From: Panaeolus papilionaceus
Lineage: Eukaryota; Basidiomycota; Agaricomycetes; Agaricales
Direction of reading: 5' to 3'
Length of the DNA stretch: 64,000 nucleotides
Assembly: GCA_015501605.1 (NCBI GenBank)
Contig: JADNRZ010000009.1
Span: 1-64,000 of the forward strand
Shown: one piece after another, positions 10,080 to 22,385 of the stretch
Layout: every line of letters begins with the position of its first letter
Numbering within the stretch: position 1 is the first letter of the stretch
Made by a program: the position numbers and the translations under genes
Notes under the pieces: generated by a model
What the model was told of the DNA's origin: nothing
Databases searched by the model: none
Seen by the model: only the letters and a program-made list of their open reading frames with translations

Positions 10080-11080
10080 GTTCTACCCTGCTAGTTAATA
10101 TTTAAAGCCACTATACCTGCCTGCCTCACGGTTCGCTCTCTACATTGCAGCGTCTCGATCTCCCAAATGCGTTCAAAGGGCCTCTGCGTTGGCGCCATGC
10201 TGCATGTGTGCGCCGCATATATACTATTGAATAAAGGGGCGAAAATTAGCAAAATCAAATGTCGAAATAGCATAGCCTCAGAATTTACCTGTTCAATTTT
10301 ATTTTCCAATTCAGCCATAGAGGGACTCAGAGAAGGAACACAGGAGATAACTCGGAATGGATAACAAGCTATAGCTGAGTGAACTCTTTCTGGGATTTTT
10401 TAAAATAATAGGACACTACCAATCATGCCACAGCTTCAAACGTACCCTCATCGTCGGTGACCCGATTTTTCTGGAATCAATGGAAGAGTTTCGGCGTCGG
10501 GAGTCAAAGCATTTGGATGAAGGGCCCTTCATCGGATATATAGCTCGCACGTCGTAGACTTTTGTCACAAGACCCGCCTTGCAGTTTTACCTTCTGACAT
10601 TTGCGAAGCCTTTCCTCCCGACCCTCCACTGTACTTTCAATCGATGATCTTCCATCGGTATCGTCCCAGGCGTCAACTAGCCGCGTCACTTTAGATAGTT
10701 CGCAAAGGAGCCCCTCTGGTAACCAATTGCAACCGGTCCAGGGACAAATCTACAGCTCCAGGCCCGCAAATCCGCCCTTGACTTCTACGATAACAATATC
10801 TCGTCCAAGCGTCAGTGGCAAACGCTCGCGCAGTGTCAGAAAGGCCGTTGTGGGGCTTTCATTCCATTGTTGTAAATTTGTTTGGAGGCTGGTGGTTCAA
10901 AAGTCTTCACAATCACCCGTAACTCAAACAATGAAGTTCGATTGCACCTGTAGTCAGACGGCGATACTCTGCCCGGCTAGTTATTTTAAGGCCACTACAT
11001 CTGCGTGCTTCGCCATTCGATGTTTACATTGCAGGCACCCAGCATCTCGATCGCCCATATGCGTTCGAAAGTGCTTCCTT
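10080..11080 (+). pseudogene. Decayed tandem copy of the GTPase-like gene, G domain deleted
   Basis: This stretch matches the preceding gene in order: upstream region (about 10280-10430), the first-exon segment with IFLESMEEFRRRESKHLDEG (about 10440-10550), then directly the Ser/Thr-rich C-terminal part (about 10585-10900) and the 3' flank (10960-11060 resembles 10070-10170). The middle, equivalent to roughly 8440-9700 and including P-loop, DTPG and G4, is missing. The first-exon segment ends in a stop after FIGYIARTS. A frameshift separates the LPSDICEAF and SVSSQASTSRVTLD parts, and the original stop codon is lost after the VWRLVVQKS region. It is therefore not expected to give a functional protein. 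The best explanation is tandem duplication followed by internal deletion. Confidence 0.75.
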
Positions 11081-12029
11081 ACTCTTTAATCGTCGATTGA
11101 GGGTTGAGGGCTGAGGTGCACACCTGTGTGCTTGGTCGTATCGGCCCCCAGAGTCGCACTTTTGTCACTCGGTTTGTCGATGGTGAGGGCAAGTTACAGC
11201 ATTAGCAGCGAGTCAAGTGATTCCTCATGACGTTAGGAGCCAGCACGTGTGCCCTGCACCCTGCTCACTGGCAGCTGAATTGCCATGTACTTGGTGTCAA
11301 ACAAGCATGACGGGATACTGTGTGGTGGAGCTTAGGGAGGGCCATGGGACACGTTGACCCTGCATAACGTAGGCGTCGCATCTTGTCAGTTAGCAAACTG
11401 TCATCCATCATCATTATGCCAAGAACTTAGGATCAATACTTAAATACATACGACAAAATAGCTTCACACGTAGACTTTCACACGAACATGTGCTGGAGAT
11501 TAGACGACGATAAATAAATCGCGCCAACGAGTGTGTAGTAGTGACGACACCAGACTCAGACCTACTACACTCGCAGTTTATTGCACAGACAAGGGTGCAT
11601 TTATAACGGGTACTACTGCGTGCCTGGATATTTCTGATGCTGGTCATGGTGATAAATGAGGCGGTTCACACCTCCAAAAGGCAACATGAATGTCGCCGAT
11701 AGCTATAATCCCTCAAGTGACAGGACATACATCCACCCACACCCACACCCCAAATTAAGAAGTTGTAATTTCGTGAAGCATGAGCAAAATTTGCCATTCC
11801 TCGATAAGCAACCGAATCTTTTGTGCACCGACAAGTTCGGTATTATTTTGGTCGAATATGTCAAATATCCAGTCAATTATCTGGAGTCCAATTGTTCCGG
11901 GACATGAACGCGATATATTGTTCGAAGTATCAAAAGTATAAAATATGGCAAAGGCAGGGAAGGGCCTGCTTCAAATCCCCTTTCCGTCGAATATTTTCCT
12001 CACTCTTCGAGAGCTTTTTGCCGGGTAAC
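11081..12029. other. Intergenic, upstream of HAK transporter
   Basis: No supported gene. Short frames at 11414-11647 (minus) and 11656-11907 (plus) have no recognisable domain. The right end carries the HAK promoter and 5' leader. Confidence 0.45.
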
Positions 12030-15000
12030 ATGGAGGAGTCCTATGCGCCCAGCAGTATTGAACCCACTCTCAAGTACAAGCGTCGTGCGCTCAAAGCCAC
12101 AGGCTTACCCCTGCTCGCCCTAAGCTTCCAGACACTTGGTAAGAGCATCTATCTTTCGAGACTCAGAAGAAGTCCTTATCGACGCTGTCAAACAGGAATA
12201 ATTTATTCGGACATTGGAACCTCCCCTTTGTATACACTTAATGGTATCTGGCCTCCTTCGGGTCCCATTCCTTCGGAGGAGGATGTGATAGGAGGGGTTA
12301 GCGCTATAATTTGGTCCCTCAGTCTTCTTCCTCTGTTTAAATATGTCAGTGTTTCTCCCTCAACCGGAGAGCAATGGCTGATGCATTGATATCATCGAAC
12401 AGGTCATCATGTCACTTTTTTTTGGTACCAAAGAAGGTTGGGCACCACCCTTCTAAAGGACGCGAACACGTCGTCTAACCTGTTTTACAGGCGAGGGAGG
12501 CTCCTTCGCCCTCTACCAGGGTCTCTATCCACGTGCCGACGCCGATTTTGATGCTGACCGTACTCTCACCGGGGATAGCACCTTCAACAAGGACACCCCA
12601 AGTAAACGATCATTTAAAGACAGGATAAGATGGCCTTCATTGCTTTGCGTACGTCTGTGTCTATCTGGCCTCCTTCCACATTATGCTGAACTGGTAACCA
12701 ATAACACGCAGGCCTTATTCGGTACTTCGTGAGTAGCATTAAGGATTGGCAACTTTCATATATAAGCCTTTGCTGTACTCATTTCTCCCTGAAAGCCTTA
12801 CGATGGCGGATGGTATGTTAACGCCCGCTGTATCTGTCACAAGCGCTGTGTCTGGAATAGGAGTCGCCAAGCCAGCGATCTCTGATAAAGTCACAGGCGT
12901 CTCCATTGTAAGCTAATCTCATACGTTTTCACTCAGGAACGCGAAGTATACTCAAGCACCACACGAATTTAGGCGTTCCTATTCGCCCTTTTCTTCGTCC
13001 AGCAATTTGGTACTGCAAGCCTTGCCTTCACCTTTGCGCCAAGTTTGTCGCTTTTCTTGAACGTTCGCTGATTGTTACTGATCCAGCACATTATCTGATT
13101 CTCCAGTCGGTTTCATCTGGTTCCTCACTCTAGCCGGGACCGGAATCTACAACATCACATTCTTCCCAGGGATATTCCGCGCATTCGATCCGTCTCGTGC
13201 TGTTCTCCGTCAGTATCCATATCCTCCAGTTATTACTTACGCCGAGCTGATCATACGTTTTTAGTGTTCGTTCGGACAAGGAATTATGATCTACTAGCTG
13301 GCGTCCTGCTTGCCATCACTGGCTGTGAGGCCGTCTTTGCCAAGTACGTTTATCATACTCAGCTTCAAATGGAGAAGCCATCCACCTAATGCTGCTTTCC
13401 AATAGCTTGGGGCAATTTAACGTGGCGTCTATTCGAGTCAGTCAAACCATTCCGTCGCATCTGACCTTCAGGCGCTAACCAATCTATAAATAGATCTCTT
13501 TCATTGGATTTGTGTACCCATCACTCGTCCTTGCTTATCTGGGACAGGGTGCTCGGCTCATCGACAACCCTGAGCAGGTCTTGCCACAAATCTTCTACAA
13601 TACGATTCCAGGGGAAGTTGGAGGCAGTCTTTACTGGTACGTAAACCTCTGCAAATAGACAATTAGGGCTCAAGCGCATTTCTCAATACCTCCTTTTAAA
13701 ATCATCAGGTTCGTCTTTACCTTCGCAGTCGCAGCTACGGTACGTTGTTCGAATCAATCTTGTTTCAAGCCCGTACTAATATTGCAAAAGCTCGTCGCGT
13801 CCCAAGCGATGATCACAGCCACCTTCAGCCTGGTTCAACAAGTCATCAACAGCAAAGCCTTCTTCCCCCTACGCATGCTCCATACCTCCGACAAAGTTCA
13901 AGGCCAAGTTTACATCCCCGGCGTTAATTGGACACTGATGATCGCCACCATCATTCTCGTAGCCGTGTTCAAGAATCTTACCAACCTCGGCTTGGCATAT
14001 GGCTTTGCCGTTGCGACAGTCATGATCGTTAGCACTGTGTTAATTTCAATTCAGATACGCCATGTCAAGAAGTTGCCAATTATCTGCGGTGTCCTGTTTT
14101 TCTTGTTCTTTGGATTCTTTGACGGTATGTGGCTGTTTAATTTGTACTTTGATATACGCTCACATGTTATCCCGTATTCGATAGGTCTCTTCTGGGGTGC
14201 AGCGTTGAAGAAAGTACCCCATGGCGCCTGGGTCACGCTCATGATCGGCATCATTCTCCTTCTCCCAATGACACTCTGGGTCTGGGCTAAATCCCTCGAA
14301 GACAACTTCGACGGACAGAACAGGATGAATCTTCGTCATTTCATCTACCAAGAGAAGGGCGGCCACGCATCAGGAGTTGACGATGATGGTGATAGCTCCG
14401 ATATAACTGATGATACAGCGAATCAGTCGTTCTATATGCTCTCTAATTCGAACGGACTGGAGAAGTCCGGTACGGTACCTCCAGCCAGCACTGAAAGAAA
14501 GGAGCTTCAAAGGATTCCGACATGTGCCATCTTCCATAAGGTCGCATCTGGGAAGGGAGTTCCACACACCTTTGTTGGTGAGATTGTCTGTAATCTTTCG
14601 GTTGATGTTGGCGACTTATAAACGGCTTTGACCCGTAGGCTTTATTCGCCAATGGCCTGCCCTCCCTCGTATTGTGGTGAGTATATTTTTGATGCAACGC
14701 CACAAAATACTCAGATATTTTACCAGATCTTCCTTTCGGTCTCCCTTGTCTCGACACCTCATGTGCATGCTGAAGACCGCTATGTCGTGACAAAAGTTCG
14801 AACGATTGATGGTATGTGTAGATTTCGATAACTTTTCTTTTTCTTGTCACTGAATGACGTTAGGTTTTTATGGTGTAACTTACTACATCGGATTCCGGGA
14901 CGACTTCGATGTCAAGGTGCGCAATGCTTGATGTACCTAGTACGAGGTTCTCAAGTGCCGATATGTAACTCTAGAGCGCAGATTTGATCGAGAAAATCTG

Positions 15001-15432
15001 CACAATCGAAAGGCAGATGAATCCCAGAATCCCTGAGTCCCAAATTCGGGAGATTCGGGCATTGGGTCAGACAGCAACACATATGTCCGTCCTCTTTTTT
15101 TCCCTTTCGAAATCCGGAATTTGACGTCAAACGTTAATTGTAGTGCACCTCATTATCATGTCGTTTCGAAACGCATCCAAGGTGGTTATATAGCGGCGGT
15201 TGCCAATTATTTCAGGAGTTTCTTGATAGAAGCGGTATATCGGAGGTTGGGTACGTACTTGAACTGTTCTGTTCTGGAAAGAGCTATTAACATGAGATCT
15301 TCAGCAACTATGTTTCCAGAAACGGCCAACTGGCTCACCTCCGCTGACGAGTATGTGTCGATTGCTTTTCTATGCACTATGTTCTAACTTGATGATAGGA
15401 TCATTCATGTTGGTATTAATGCTGAGATATGA
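12030..15432 (+). CDS. HAK/KUP-family high-affinity potassium transporter
   Basis: HAK proteins take up K+ at the plasma membrane, in fungi coupled to H+. The start MEESYAPSSIEPTLKYKRRALK precedes TM1 (LPLLALSFQTLG). Splicing then gives the family signature GIIYSDIGTSPLYTLNGIW, followed by FKYVIMSLFFGTKEGEGGSF (spread over two junctions), LTMADGMLTPAVSV, GFIWFLTLAGTGIYNI, ITGCEAVFANLGQFN, ISFIGFVYPSLVLAYLGQGA, VASQAMITATFSLVQQ, and a cytoplasmic C-terminal region ending EIIHVGINAEI. The hydrophobic core matches a roughly 12-helix KUP permease. The gene is cut by about 20 very short introns, which is why no single long frame shows. The YSD variant (Ser for Gly in the signature) is, as far as I recall, common in fungal HAKs. 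No frame break found. Confidence 0.9.
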
Positions 15433-15679
15433 GTAACAAAGAGGGACACTTTGTATTGTAGACTATTTTTTAACTTGTGGATTCCCAAATTTTATAAAAC
15501 GACATTTCGGATCTACATCTGCAGTATGGATCCCGAAGAATGAATTCGAACTGGTGTCCAAGTCATAAATAGGGGCACCCACGTGATCGCGATAATGATC
15601 GACAAATTTGAAGTCGAGAACAACGAACTGATTGTACAGCTCTTTCTCTGAAACCACCACCCTCCATATAATTTTTATC

Positions 15680-16933
15680 ATGTCTGCCTCAACCTCAAAG
15701 ATCTTCTCGTTGCACGGAAAGAGCTTAAAGCTCGATTCAAGGGAAGATATCGAGCCATATTTGAAGGATGTTGATCCCAAGACCGTCGAAGAGATTCACT
15801 TTGGAGGAAACACAATCGGTGTTGACGCGTCCAAGGCTCTTGCAGAGTTTCTTGAAAAGACCGAAGTTTTGAAGGTACGAAATCACAAATATAGAGTTGG
15901 ATCATTAATTAATTGAATATATTAGGTTGCCAACTTTGCCGATATCTTTACGGGGCGCTTGATCACTGAGATCCCGCAAGCCCTATCTAACATCTGCGAT
16001 GCCCTCAAAGACAAGACCTCTCTCATTGAGATTAATCTTAGTGACAACGCCTTTGGTGGTCGCTCAGTAGACCCCATGGTCCCCTTCCTTACCCACAATC
16101 GTAGCTTCCAGATTCTCCGACTCAACAACAACGGTCTCGGCCCCGCAGGAGGCGTCGTCATCGCCAATGCTCTACTCGAATCAGCCAAGCTATCTCAAGC
16201 AGAAGGCAAGAAATCAAACCTCAAGACTGTCATCTGCGGTCGCAATCGTCTCGAAAACGGATCAGCACCAGCATGGGCAGAGGCATTCGCAGCTCATGGT
16301 ACACTAGTGGAAGTACGCATGGTGCAGAATGGTATTCGTATGGATGGAATCGCTGCTCTGGCTAGGGGTTTGGCGCAGAATCGCGACATCCAACACATCG
16401 ACTTGCAGGACAACACTTTCACTGTTGATGGCGAAAAGGAGGGTATTGAGGCTTGGACGCAGGCTGTGCGGTCATGGCCTAACCTGGAGACTCTTAACCT
16501 CTCTGACTGTGTTCTCTCTACTGAGGGAGAGGTTCCTCTGCTCCTCGAGACCCTTGCTACAGGTTCCAACCCCAAATTACATACACTTCAATTGCAGAAC
16601 AACAACCTTGAGACGGAGTCATTTGCCCTCCTATCGCGAGCCATCTCGCATGGGTTGTCGAGTGTCAGGAGATTGGAGCTACAGTGGAATGAAATAGAAG
16701 AAGAAGACGAACATATCGCTGCGTTAGCTGCTGCACTAAAGGCACGGGGTGGTAAGCTCATTGCTTCCGACGAGGACGAAGAAGAGGAAGAGGAAGCAGA
16801 GGAGGAGGAAGCAAAAGAAGAAGAAAAGGAGGAGGAAGAGGTCAAGGCTGCTGAGCCAGAGAAGCCCAAACCCGCCGACACTGCTGATGATGCTCTCGCT
16901 GAGCTTCTCAGCAAAATCACGATCAAGGCATAA
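15680..16933 (+). CDS. RNA1: Ran GTPase-activating protein (RNA1/RanGAP)
   Basis: RanGAP stimulates GTP hydrolysis by Ran in the cytoplasm and so maintains the Ran gradient for nuclear transport. The model is 400 residues in two exons (15680-15874 and 15926-16933; 51-bp intron); the true start is MSASTSKIFSLHGKSLKL. Leucine-rich repeats run through most of the protein, with the hallmark block FADIFTGRLITEIP holding the expected catalytic Arg, then INLSDNAFGG, LRLNNNGLGPAG, ICGRNRLENGS, VRMVQNGIRMDGI, HIDLQDNTF and LNLSDCVLS. The tail (about residues 340-385) is almost pure Glu/Asp/Lys, as in yeast RNA1, followed by a short ALAELLSKITIKA end. Long minus-strand frames here are shadows of the acidic tail. 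Confidence 0.96.
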
Positions 16934-17176
16934 TGATACTGAACACGAACTCTCACCTTATTTTATTAATTCTCTTTTGGGATGGTGTTTTCATTTTTTT
17001 CACCATTGACGACCACGATACCTGATGTTTAGTAACATTTGACCCGGTTTCCTTTAGGATGTACAGAAGTAAGTAGATACTATTACACACAATCATGATA
17101 CCTATACAACTACGTTTTTACATTAGCCATTTCTTTTGTCGTGTGCACAATGAGCAGTGAACGATACAGGCTAAGT

Positions 17177-18552
17177 TTAACGAACTTTACACACAATCCA
17201 TCTGCCATCAAGTCCTTCTTTGGCTCGCAAGTGCCCCAATTTTTCTCTTTCCTTCAACCATTCGTCCAGATCTGTGCTAACGACAAAGGAAGACACCGAA
17301 TCCAAACAAAGGGAGTTTATAAGCCATGACTTGGTACCAGCGTTCGCCTGATCGCAGGATAATTCACGGTATGATGCGCGAAGGATCGTCCATGCATTTG
17401 AGCCCGCCTTCTGCCTAAGTGAATCCAAGAGAAGGTATAGTGCTTGGTCGTTAAATTTCAGCGTATCTCTTGTCGCGTCTGGTGAATTTGCCCCTGAGTC
17501 CTTCCGTGATTCAAGAACAGACAGGAGGCCCTTTGTGCTGGACAACTGGGCGAACTTGGCATAATTCCTTCTTCGTAGACTTTTGGCGATGTCGAAGAGC
17601 CAGATGGCGTGTTTTGATTTCCGTGGAAGAAGAGATTCGGGAATTGTGTCCAAATGCTGATGATACGTCCCTTGAGAGGGATACGATGCGACCAGGTGAT
17701 GCAAAAGCGAGCAAAGAGGCGTAAATATTGAAGTTTTGAAAGACGCCGTCTTGCTTGGAGGGCTTGGAATCAAGTGCTGGATGATCGCTGTCGTTTGCTT
17801 CGGTGATTGGAATATCACTGATAAAAAGAACGATGTCTCATAGACTGATAATAGTCAAGTAAATCCATAGTCAGAGCTGGTGATACACGATAACATTACC
17901 TTCTAGAGCAAAATCGTCAGTTCGTCCTGAGGAAGCAACGCCCTCGCGTAGTTTTCCTACAAGCTCATCAGTTATAAATATAAAAAATAAATTATACTGG
18001 TGCATACGAAACAATATGAGAACATTCTCTTGTTCGTATAGACGCTGCTTTTTGGCGTCTTGTGTCTCGTCTGTCTTCCATGGATGATTCTTAAGGTGAG
18101 CATCCAGCTATGATGCAGATCTGTTATTCACGAGATTTCCAACGAAAATCATCGTTATCATTACCTTCTCCTGAATAAATTCTCGATATTCTTCCTGAGT
18201 TTTATAATTCTTTAAACTAGAAAACTGAAGCTCTATCATGATCCTGTAACCATCAAAAGCTGAGATTCACAACTTACTCGTCGCCATCCTTTTCTAAGCC
18301 ACTGCTTCGACTAACTGAAGCCATGAGATCCATGCGTCGTCGACCTGGCCCAACGTTTGACACCATCTGTTGTGTTCTTTGAGATGGAGGTGGTTGGTTT
18401 GGAGTATGATCTCCCTGAGAGGATTGGTTTGGCATACCCCGCCAACTACCACCTCCACGTCCTCCACGTCCACCTCGAGATTGACCTCGAGCACGCCATG
18501 TTCCTTCTCCACGCTGAGATTTATGTGTGCTGTCATGTCTCCTTTGTTCCAT
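17177..18552 (-). CDS. RGG-headed helical protein, function unassigned
   Basis: The spliced protein is about 310 residues. It begins MEQRRHDSTHKSQRGEGTW, followed by an Arg/Gly-rich stretch (RGQSRGGRGGRGGGSWRG) typical of RNA-binding or methylated tails. The body is predicted helical: MIELQFSSLKNYKTQEEYR, LDAHLKNHPWKTDE, RLYEQENVLILFRKLREGV, FALEVYETSFFLSVIFQSP, then a C-terminal half with LLLDSLRQKAGSNAWTILRA and ending GRWIVCKVR. Five exons join in frame through introns near 18240-18277, 18110-18165, 17970-18020 and the 17820-17900 pair. It looks conserved, and the C-terminal half resembles helical PCI/SAC3/CSN8-type repeats, but I cannot assign a family. The RGG head suggests RNA contact. 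It is divergent to the DUF3605 gene. Confidence 0.65.
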
Positions 18553-18925
18553 TTAAATTCACAAAAATCGGTGGCAGGTTGAGATAAAGCTAGATTATTT
18601 GAGATTGATGATCGTGGTGTGAGGACAACATTGGACATATCATGTTTCGCTCCTTTTGCAGCTTTGCTTCCAACAATAGTATAAGCATCCTTTCCAACTC
18701 TCACCCAAACTATCATCATGACAGAGAATCCATTGTTAACTGGCACAGAGCTGTCTCTATATTATGGAATTTCAAGTTCTGTAACGAGCTCGGCAAAAGA
18801 AAATAAATAGAATTCAGACAATGCAGGGCGTGTTGTAAGTGGCAGCATGACGGTCATGCACGTTCGAGTCGGATGATCTGGACTTCTTTCTTCCTTCACC
18901 TTTACCACGTCTCATTGTCCACTTC
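18553..18925. other. Divergent promoter region, RGG protein / DUF3605 gene
   Basis: This 373-bp gap lies between two genes pointing away from each other and would carry both promoters. No clear TATA box or RNA gene was recognised. The minus frame crossing it is a shadow of the RGG gene's other frames. Confidence 0.45.
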
Positions 18926-20072
18926 ATGCCACACTCAACGATCGATAAAGTCTTGAACAAGGAAACTGTACCCTTAAGAACGGGTCCACCAACCAGGGAA
19001 GAATTGTTTGTTTATTATCCAGCCAAGTTTACATGGAACCAGCTCAAAACCTTTGTCAACTCCGGGTTGGTATCATTCATCTACCATCGATTACACCCAG
19101 TGCTTACACGCTAGGCTCTACGACGATAGTGATCTTGGACTTCTCAAGCGTGATCGTACTCTTCAGAAGCGATATGATGACTGGGCAGTGAACATAGTCA
19201 AGGAATACGGTTCGATAGGTATGTTGTATTGCTCAGTTGGGTTTAATATGCGGCCATAAAAATAACCCGGCTCTTAGTTAACTACCTTACGAATCATAGG
19301 CTACGCTGGGGAGAACGCGACACATCGTCGCTGCTGACATCTTCACTTGAAGAACCAGCTCGGCCAGAACCCACCGACAATGAACCATCATCTAACGGGT
19401 CCCCAACACGCCCTCACCCTCCGTATTTTTGCTGGGAGACGCCTGAGCAATTAATTAGCATCATCCAGAACGACTGGCCCTATTCAGGTATGTATCCCCG
19501 TCTCACACTCATTTCGGTTGTATATATCAATATTATTATACTCCGCACCCACACGCATAATACTCACCCTCGAATTTATATATCTTATCATGTTCTAGTT
19601 CCCCCTGAAATTGAGCACACCCTTATATGGACGAAAGCTCCAATTTACCATCCCGAACTCGTACATCCGTCCATCAAGGCAAGGGTGAACCAAGATGGTC
19701 TCTGGGGTTTCACAGGACTTGACTCACCCCCACCATCCCCGAGTCTCCTCCCCACTTTCCTCCCAGCTTTAGCTGAGTGGGGCATCACGAAGGATAATAT
19801 GATAACTTCAGCTCCTCCCTCCCCGGAAGAAGCAGAACTCTTACGTTGTGCGGCTAGTGAGGTTCATCGATACGTGCAGAATCGGTGGAAAGAGGACGAG
19901 TGGGAAACGGCATGGTTTGTCAACCCTCCTGTGAGTAATAGCATTGCTCCTCATGATACCCTTCGATGAAGAGACGTTGACACTGATTCATTAATGTGCG
20001 CTTTAATAGAGGCTTCAAAGTGTTCCAGGTCTCGCTCATATCCACATCTTTGCTCATAGGAAACAAGTGTGA
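18926..20072 (+). CDS. DUF3605-family protein
   Basis: The predicted protein starts MPHSTIDKVLNKETVPLRTG and contains the pattern I associate with fungal DUF3605 proteins: DLGLLKRDRTLQKRYDDWA, VNYLTNHRLRWGE, LISIIQNDWPYSVPPEIEHT, LIWTKAPIYHPELV, DGLWGFTGLDSPPPSPS, ALAEWGITKDN, EVHRYVQNRWKEDEWETAW, FVNPPRLQSVPGLAHIHIFA. The last exon ends HRKQV. At least four introns interrupt it, including one between NDWPYS and VPPEIE and one directly after FVNPP. The many conserved Trp, Pro and His residues suggest a small enzyme or binding fold, but function is unknown. Family recognition is from memory of its conserved phrases. Confidence 0.8.
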
Positions 20073-21384
20073 ACCCCTTTCTGCCTCTTGCAATATAGAC
20101 TTTAGATCGTGCTCCACCTTGCTCACTATCTATACTGAATAGATTTCATAGATTTAACGCTCTTGACCGGGCCTGGCCTCTGCGTGACAGTTGAACGACA
20201 TTGACGATTCCTGATCCGTCTTTTCGCAAAACACGAGCTAAATCCCTCCTATCTTACCTCACTGATGACCTTTGAAATTCCTCGACAAAGTCCCTCAAAT
20301 TATCCAGCCTTGTGTAGCTTTGTATACCAGCACCCATGGTTCCCAGGTGGAGCAAAAGTTCACATAAGTCCGGGACCAACAGGCGACACCTGATCTCTCA
20401 TACCCTCAAATCATCAACTTTTGGGGTGCTTCCTAATTAAATAACTGGCAAGCCTCTTCGTTTTTTTTCTGAACACGTCAATGACAGTGCGCAGCCCAGT
20501 CGCGTAACGTTATCTCAGTGACAGCAAGAAGAGAACCTGGTGCATGTTACAGTAAAACGGAAATTGGGGTGCAATATTTTGCTATTTGTTGTGAGGTTCA
20601 GACGAGGTCAATACCACAAGGGGAAAGCGAAAGGTACCATGCACTGTGCAAGTATTACAATGACGAAATACTGCTGTCGATCAACTCTATTGGGAAAAAC
20701 TATTTTGTGGCGTCATGGGTCTGGATCTCGAAGCAGTGGAGGGCGGACATGGTCCATTGTTTATCAAGAAAAATGTAACGATGGAGCACATTGGGCAGGG
20801 GGCACAGAAATACTTACTCCCGCATCAAGTCCGGCTTCTGTGGCACACACAAAAGTAGGATTTCAGGTCCAGTACATAATTGATTTTTGTTCCTCGTTCG
20901 TCGTGCCTTCTCGCTCACGACTATTCGTGGCCAGAGAAACGCGGAGATACAATAGACAGCCGTCGGTTTACCTAGACAAACATCCGTTCCCTCAGGGTCG
21001 AAATGGCCTTTACCCTAAACAGCTAATGAGAATATCCGGTAAATAAGCCCCGGTTCCTCTAAGTAAATAGGTAACAAGGCAGAGCGTGGAGAAGCTTTAC
21101 GGTCCTCCTTCAAAGGAGGGATGCCGAGCGATCGATAAACAGATTAAACTCACATGTTCGCCCCATTGTTGTTTCCCGGCGGCGTTTCGAATCCAGCAAT
21201 CGAGTCCCTTCAGTCCCAGGACGATAAGCCACTGCTTACAGCATTTGCGGGACCTCTAACGTGCTACTTTTGTTCTTCCCCCGGTAGTTATAGCTCGAGA
21301 AGAAAAAACTATAAAGGGAACGAATTTCTCTAATCGATCCACCTACCCATACTCTTCCCTTTCCTTCCCCTTGTAACAATCCTG
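20073..21384. other. Intergenic, DUF3605 gene to acidic-tail gene
   Basis: No supported gene. The plus frame at 20540-21046 is Arg/Ser/Cys-rich with no domain and overlaps another frame of similar length, so it looks accidental. The right end carries a pyrimidine-rich leader before the ATG at 21385. Confidence 0.45.
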
Positions 21385-22070
21385 ATGGTGTCTCTTTACA
21401 ATCCAAGAGAATTTCTAGATCTACCCGACGAGGAAATCGAAATGCGGAGAACAGCAAATTATGTCGTTGACTCGTACCTGCAGACAACGTAGGCCGGTGA
21501 CTACGCCCCTCTTCTCCCTTGCTATTATTGGCCTATGCCACCTCTTCCACGGAGTCTGATTTATGTCTATGGTCTCGACAGGAGTGATGTAATAGGTCAG
21601 AACTGGAGAATGTTGGCCAAAACAAGTAGCGCCTCGACATCCAATGAAGGCCGGCATCGATTCTCAAATGAACAAGTAGAAGCAATGGACGACGCTTTAT
21701 CTCTAATAGTCTTCGATACGCGTCGTTATTACAAGTTAGAACGGAGAACGCATGTCTCGAAGGCTCTAGTAGCCGAGATTCTCAGTAAGCTCTCTGATGT
21801 CATGGTACCATGCCTCCCTATCATTCGGTCTGTTGGCCGATTTGGATTCTTGTTAAATATATTCTGCTCGTACAGGATTTTATGCTCCCAGATCCTGCTG
21901 CTACTCCAGAGGGTTCGACAACCCCAACAAGCGACTTCTCAGAGGGCGAAGAAGAGGATGAAGACGAAATTGCTGACGATGACGATGAAGACGTCGTGGT
22001 GATGCAGTCCCACAAGAAGGGCTTGGAGAAAGGAACGAATGAGCCCCAGGACGGCACTTCTAAGAGTTAG
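21385..22070 (+). CDS. Small protein with acidic tail, function unknown
   Basis: Three exons (21385-21488, 21582-21804, 21876-22070) join with matching phases to give 173 residues. The N-terminal two thirds look folded and helical: MVSLYNPREFLDLPDEEIEM, RRTANYVVDSYLQTTSDVIG, FSNEQVEAMDDALSLIVFDT, RRYYKLERRTHVSKALVAEI, LSKLSDVMDFMLPD. The last 50 residues are dominated by Glu/Asp (SEGEEEDEDEIADDDDEDVV), then a short basic/polar end GTSKS. No family recognised. The acidic tail is of the sort seen in chromatin or nucleolar proteins, but this is inference only. Upstream pyrimidine-rich leader and clean splice phases support a real gene. Confidence 0.65.
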
Positions 22071-22385
22071 GTTTACTGAAGCATAGTGTCTGCTGGCAGA
22101 GCACTATGGACGTTTGTATGTATATGTACTTGTACAAGCCGCATGTTTGATGATTGACCCTGTATGTTAATTATTTTAATAACGTCCAGTTCTCCCGGAG
22201 GATTTCTCTCTTAAGAACTCATTTCTCTGTGTGGGTGCGTGCGAACTTTATCTTTTGGTACCTGTCCCATCGGTCCTCTACAAGGCTGTGCCGGTTGGCG
22301 CCTAAGTCCATCTGGCGCGCGTGAAAAGACTTGCCAAAAAAGAAATTTATAATACCACGTGATCGCGAACCCTTTAGCTTCCACC

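Noticed and set aside
5000..12000. Possible CRISPR or bacterial operon
   Set aside because: No regularly spaced identical repeats; genes have spliceosomal introns. The hairpin cluster has unequal arms and spacing and is not a CRISPR array.
16588..16956. 122-codon minus-strand frame rich in Ser/Ala
   Set aside because: It is the antisense of the Glu/Asp-rich tail of RanGAP; acidic codons read backwards give Ser runs. The plus-strand RanGAP match is decisive.
18357..18587. Two plus-strand frames of 76 and 70 codons
   Set aside because: Antisense of the Arg/Gly-rich head of the helical protein gene.
20540..21046. 168-codon plus-strand frame
   Set aside because: No domain or homology, biased composition, competing overlapping frame, no splice-supported extension.
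21180..21240. tRNA B-box-like GTTTCGAATCC
   Set aside because: No A box or acceptor stem at a suitable distance, so not called as a tRNA.
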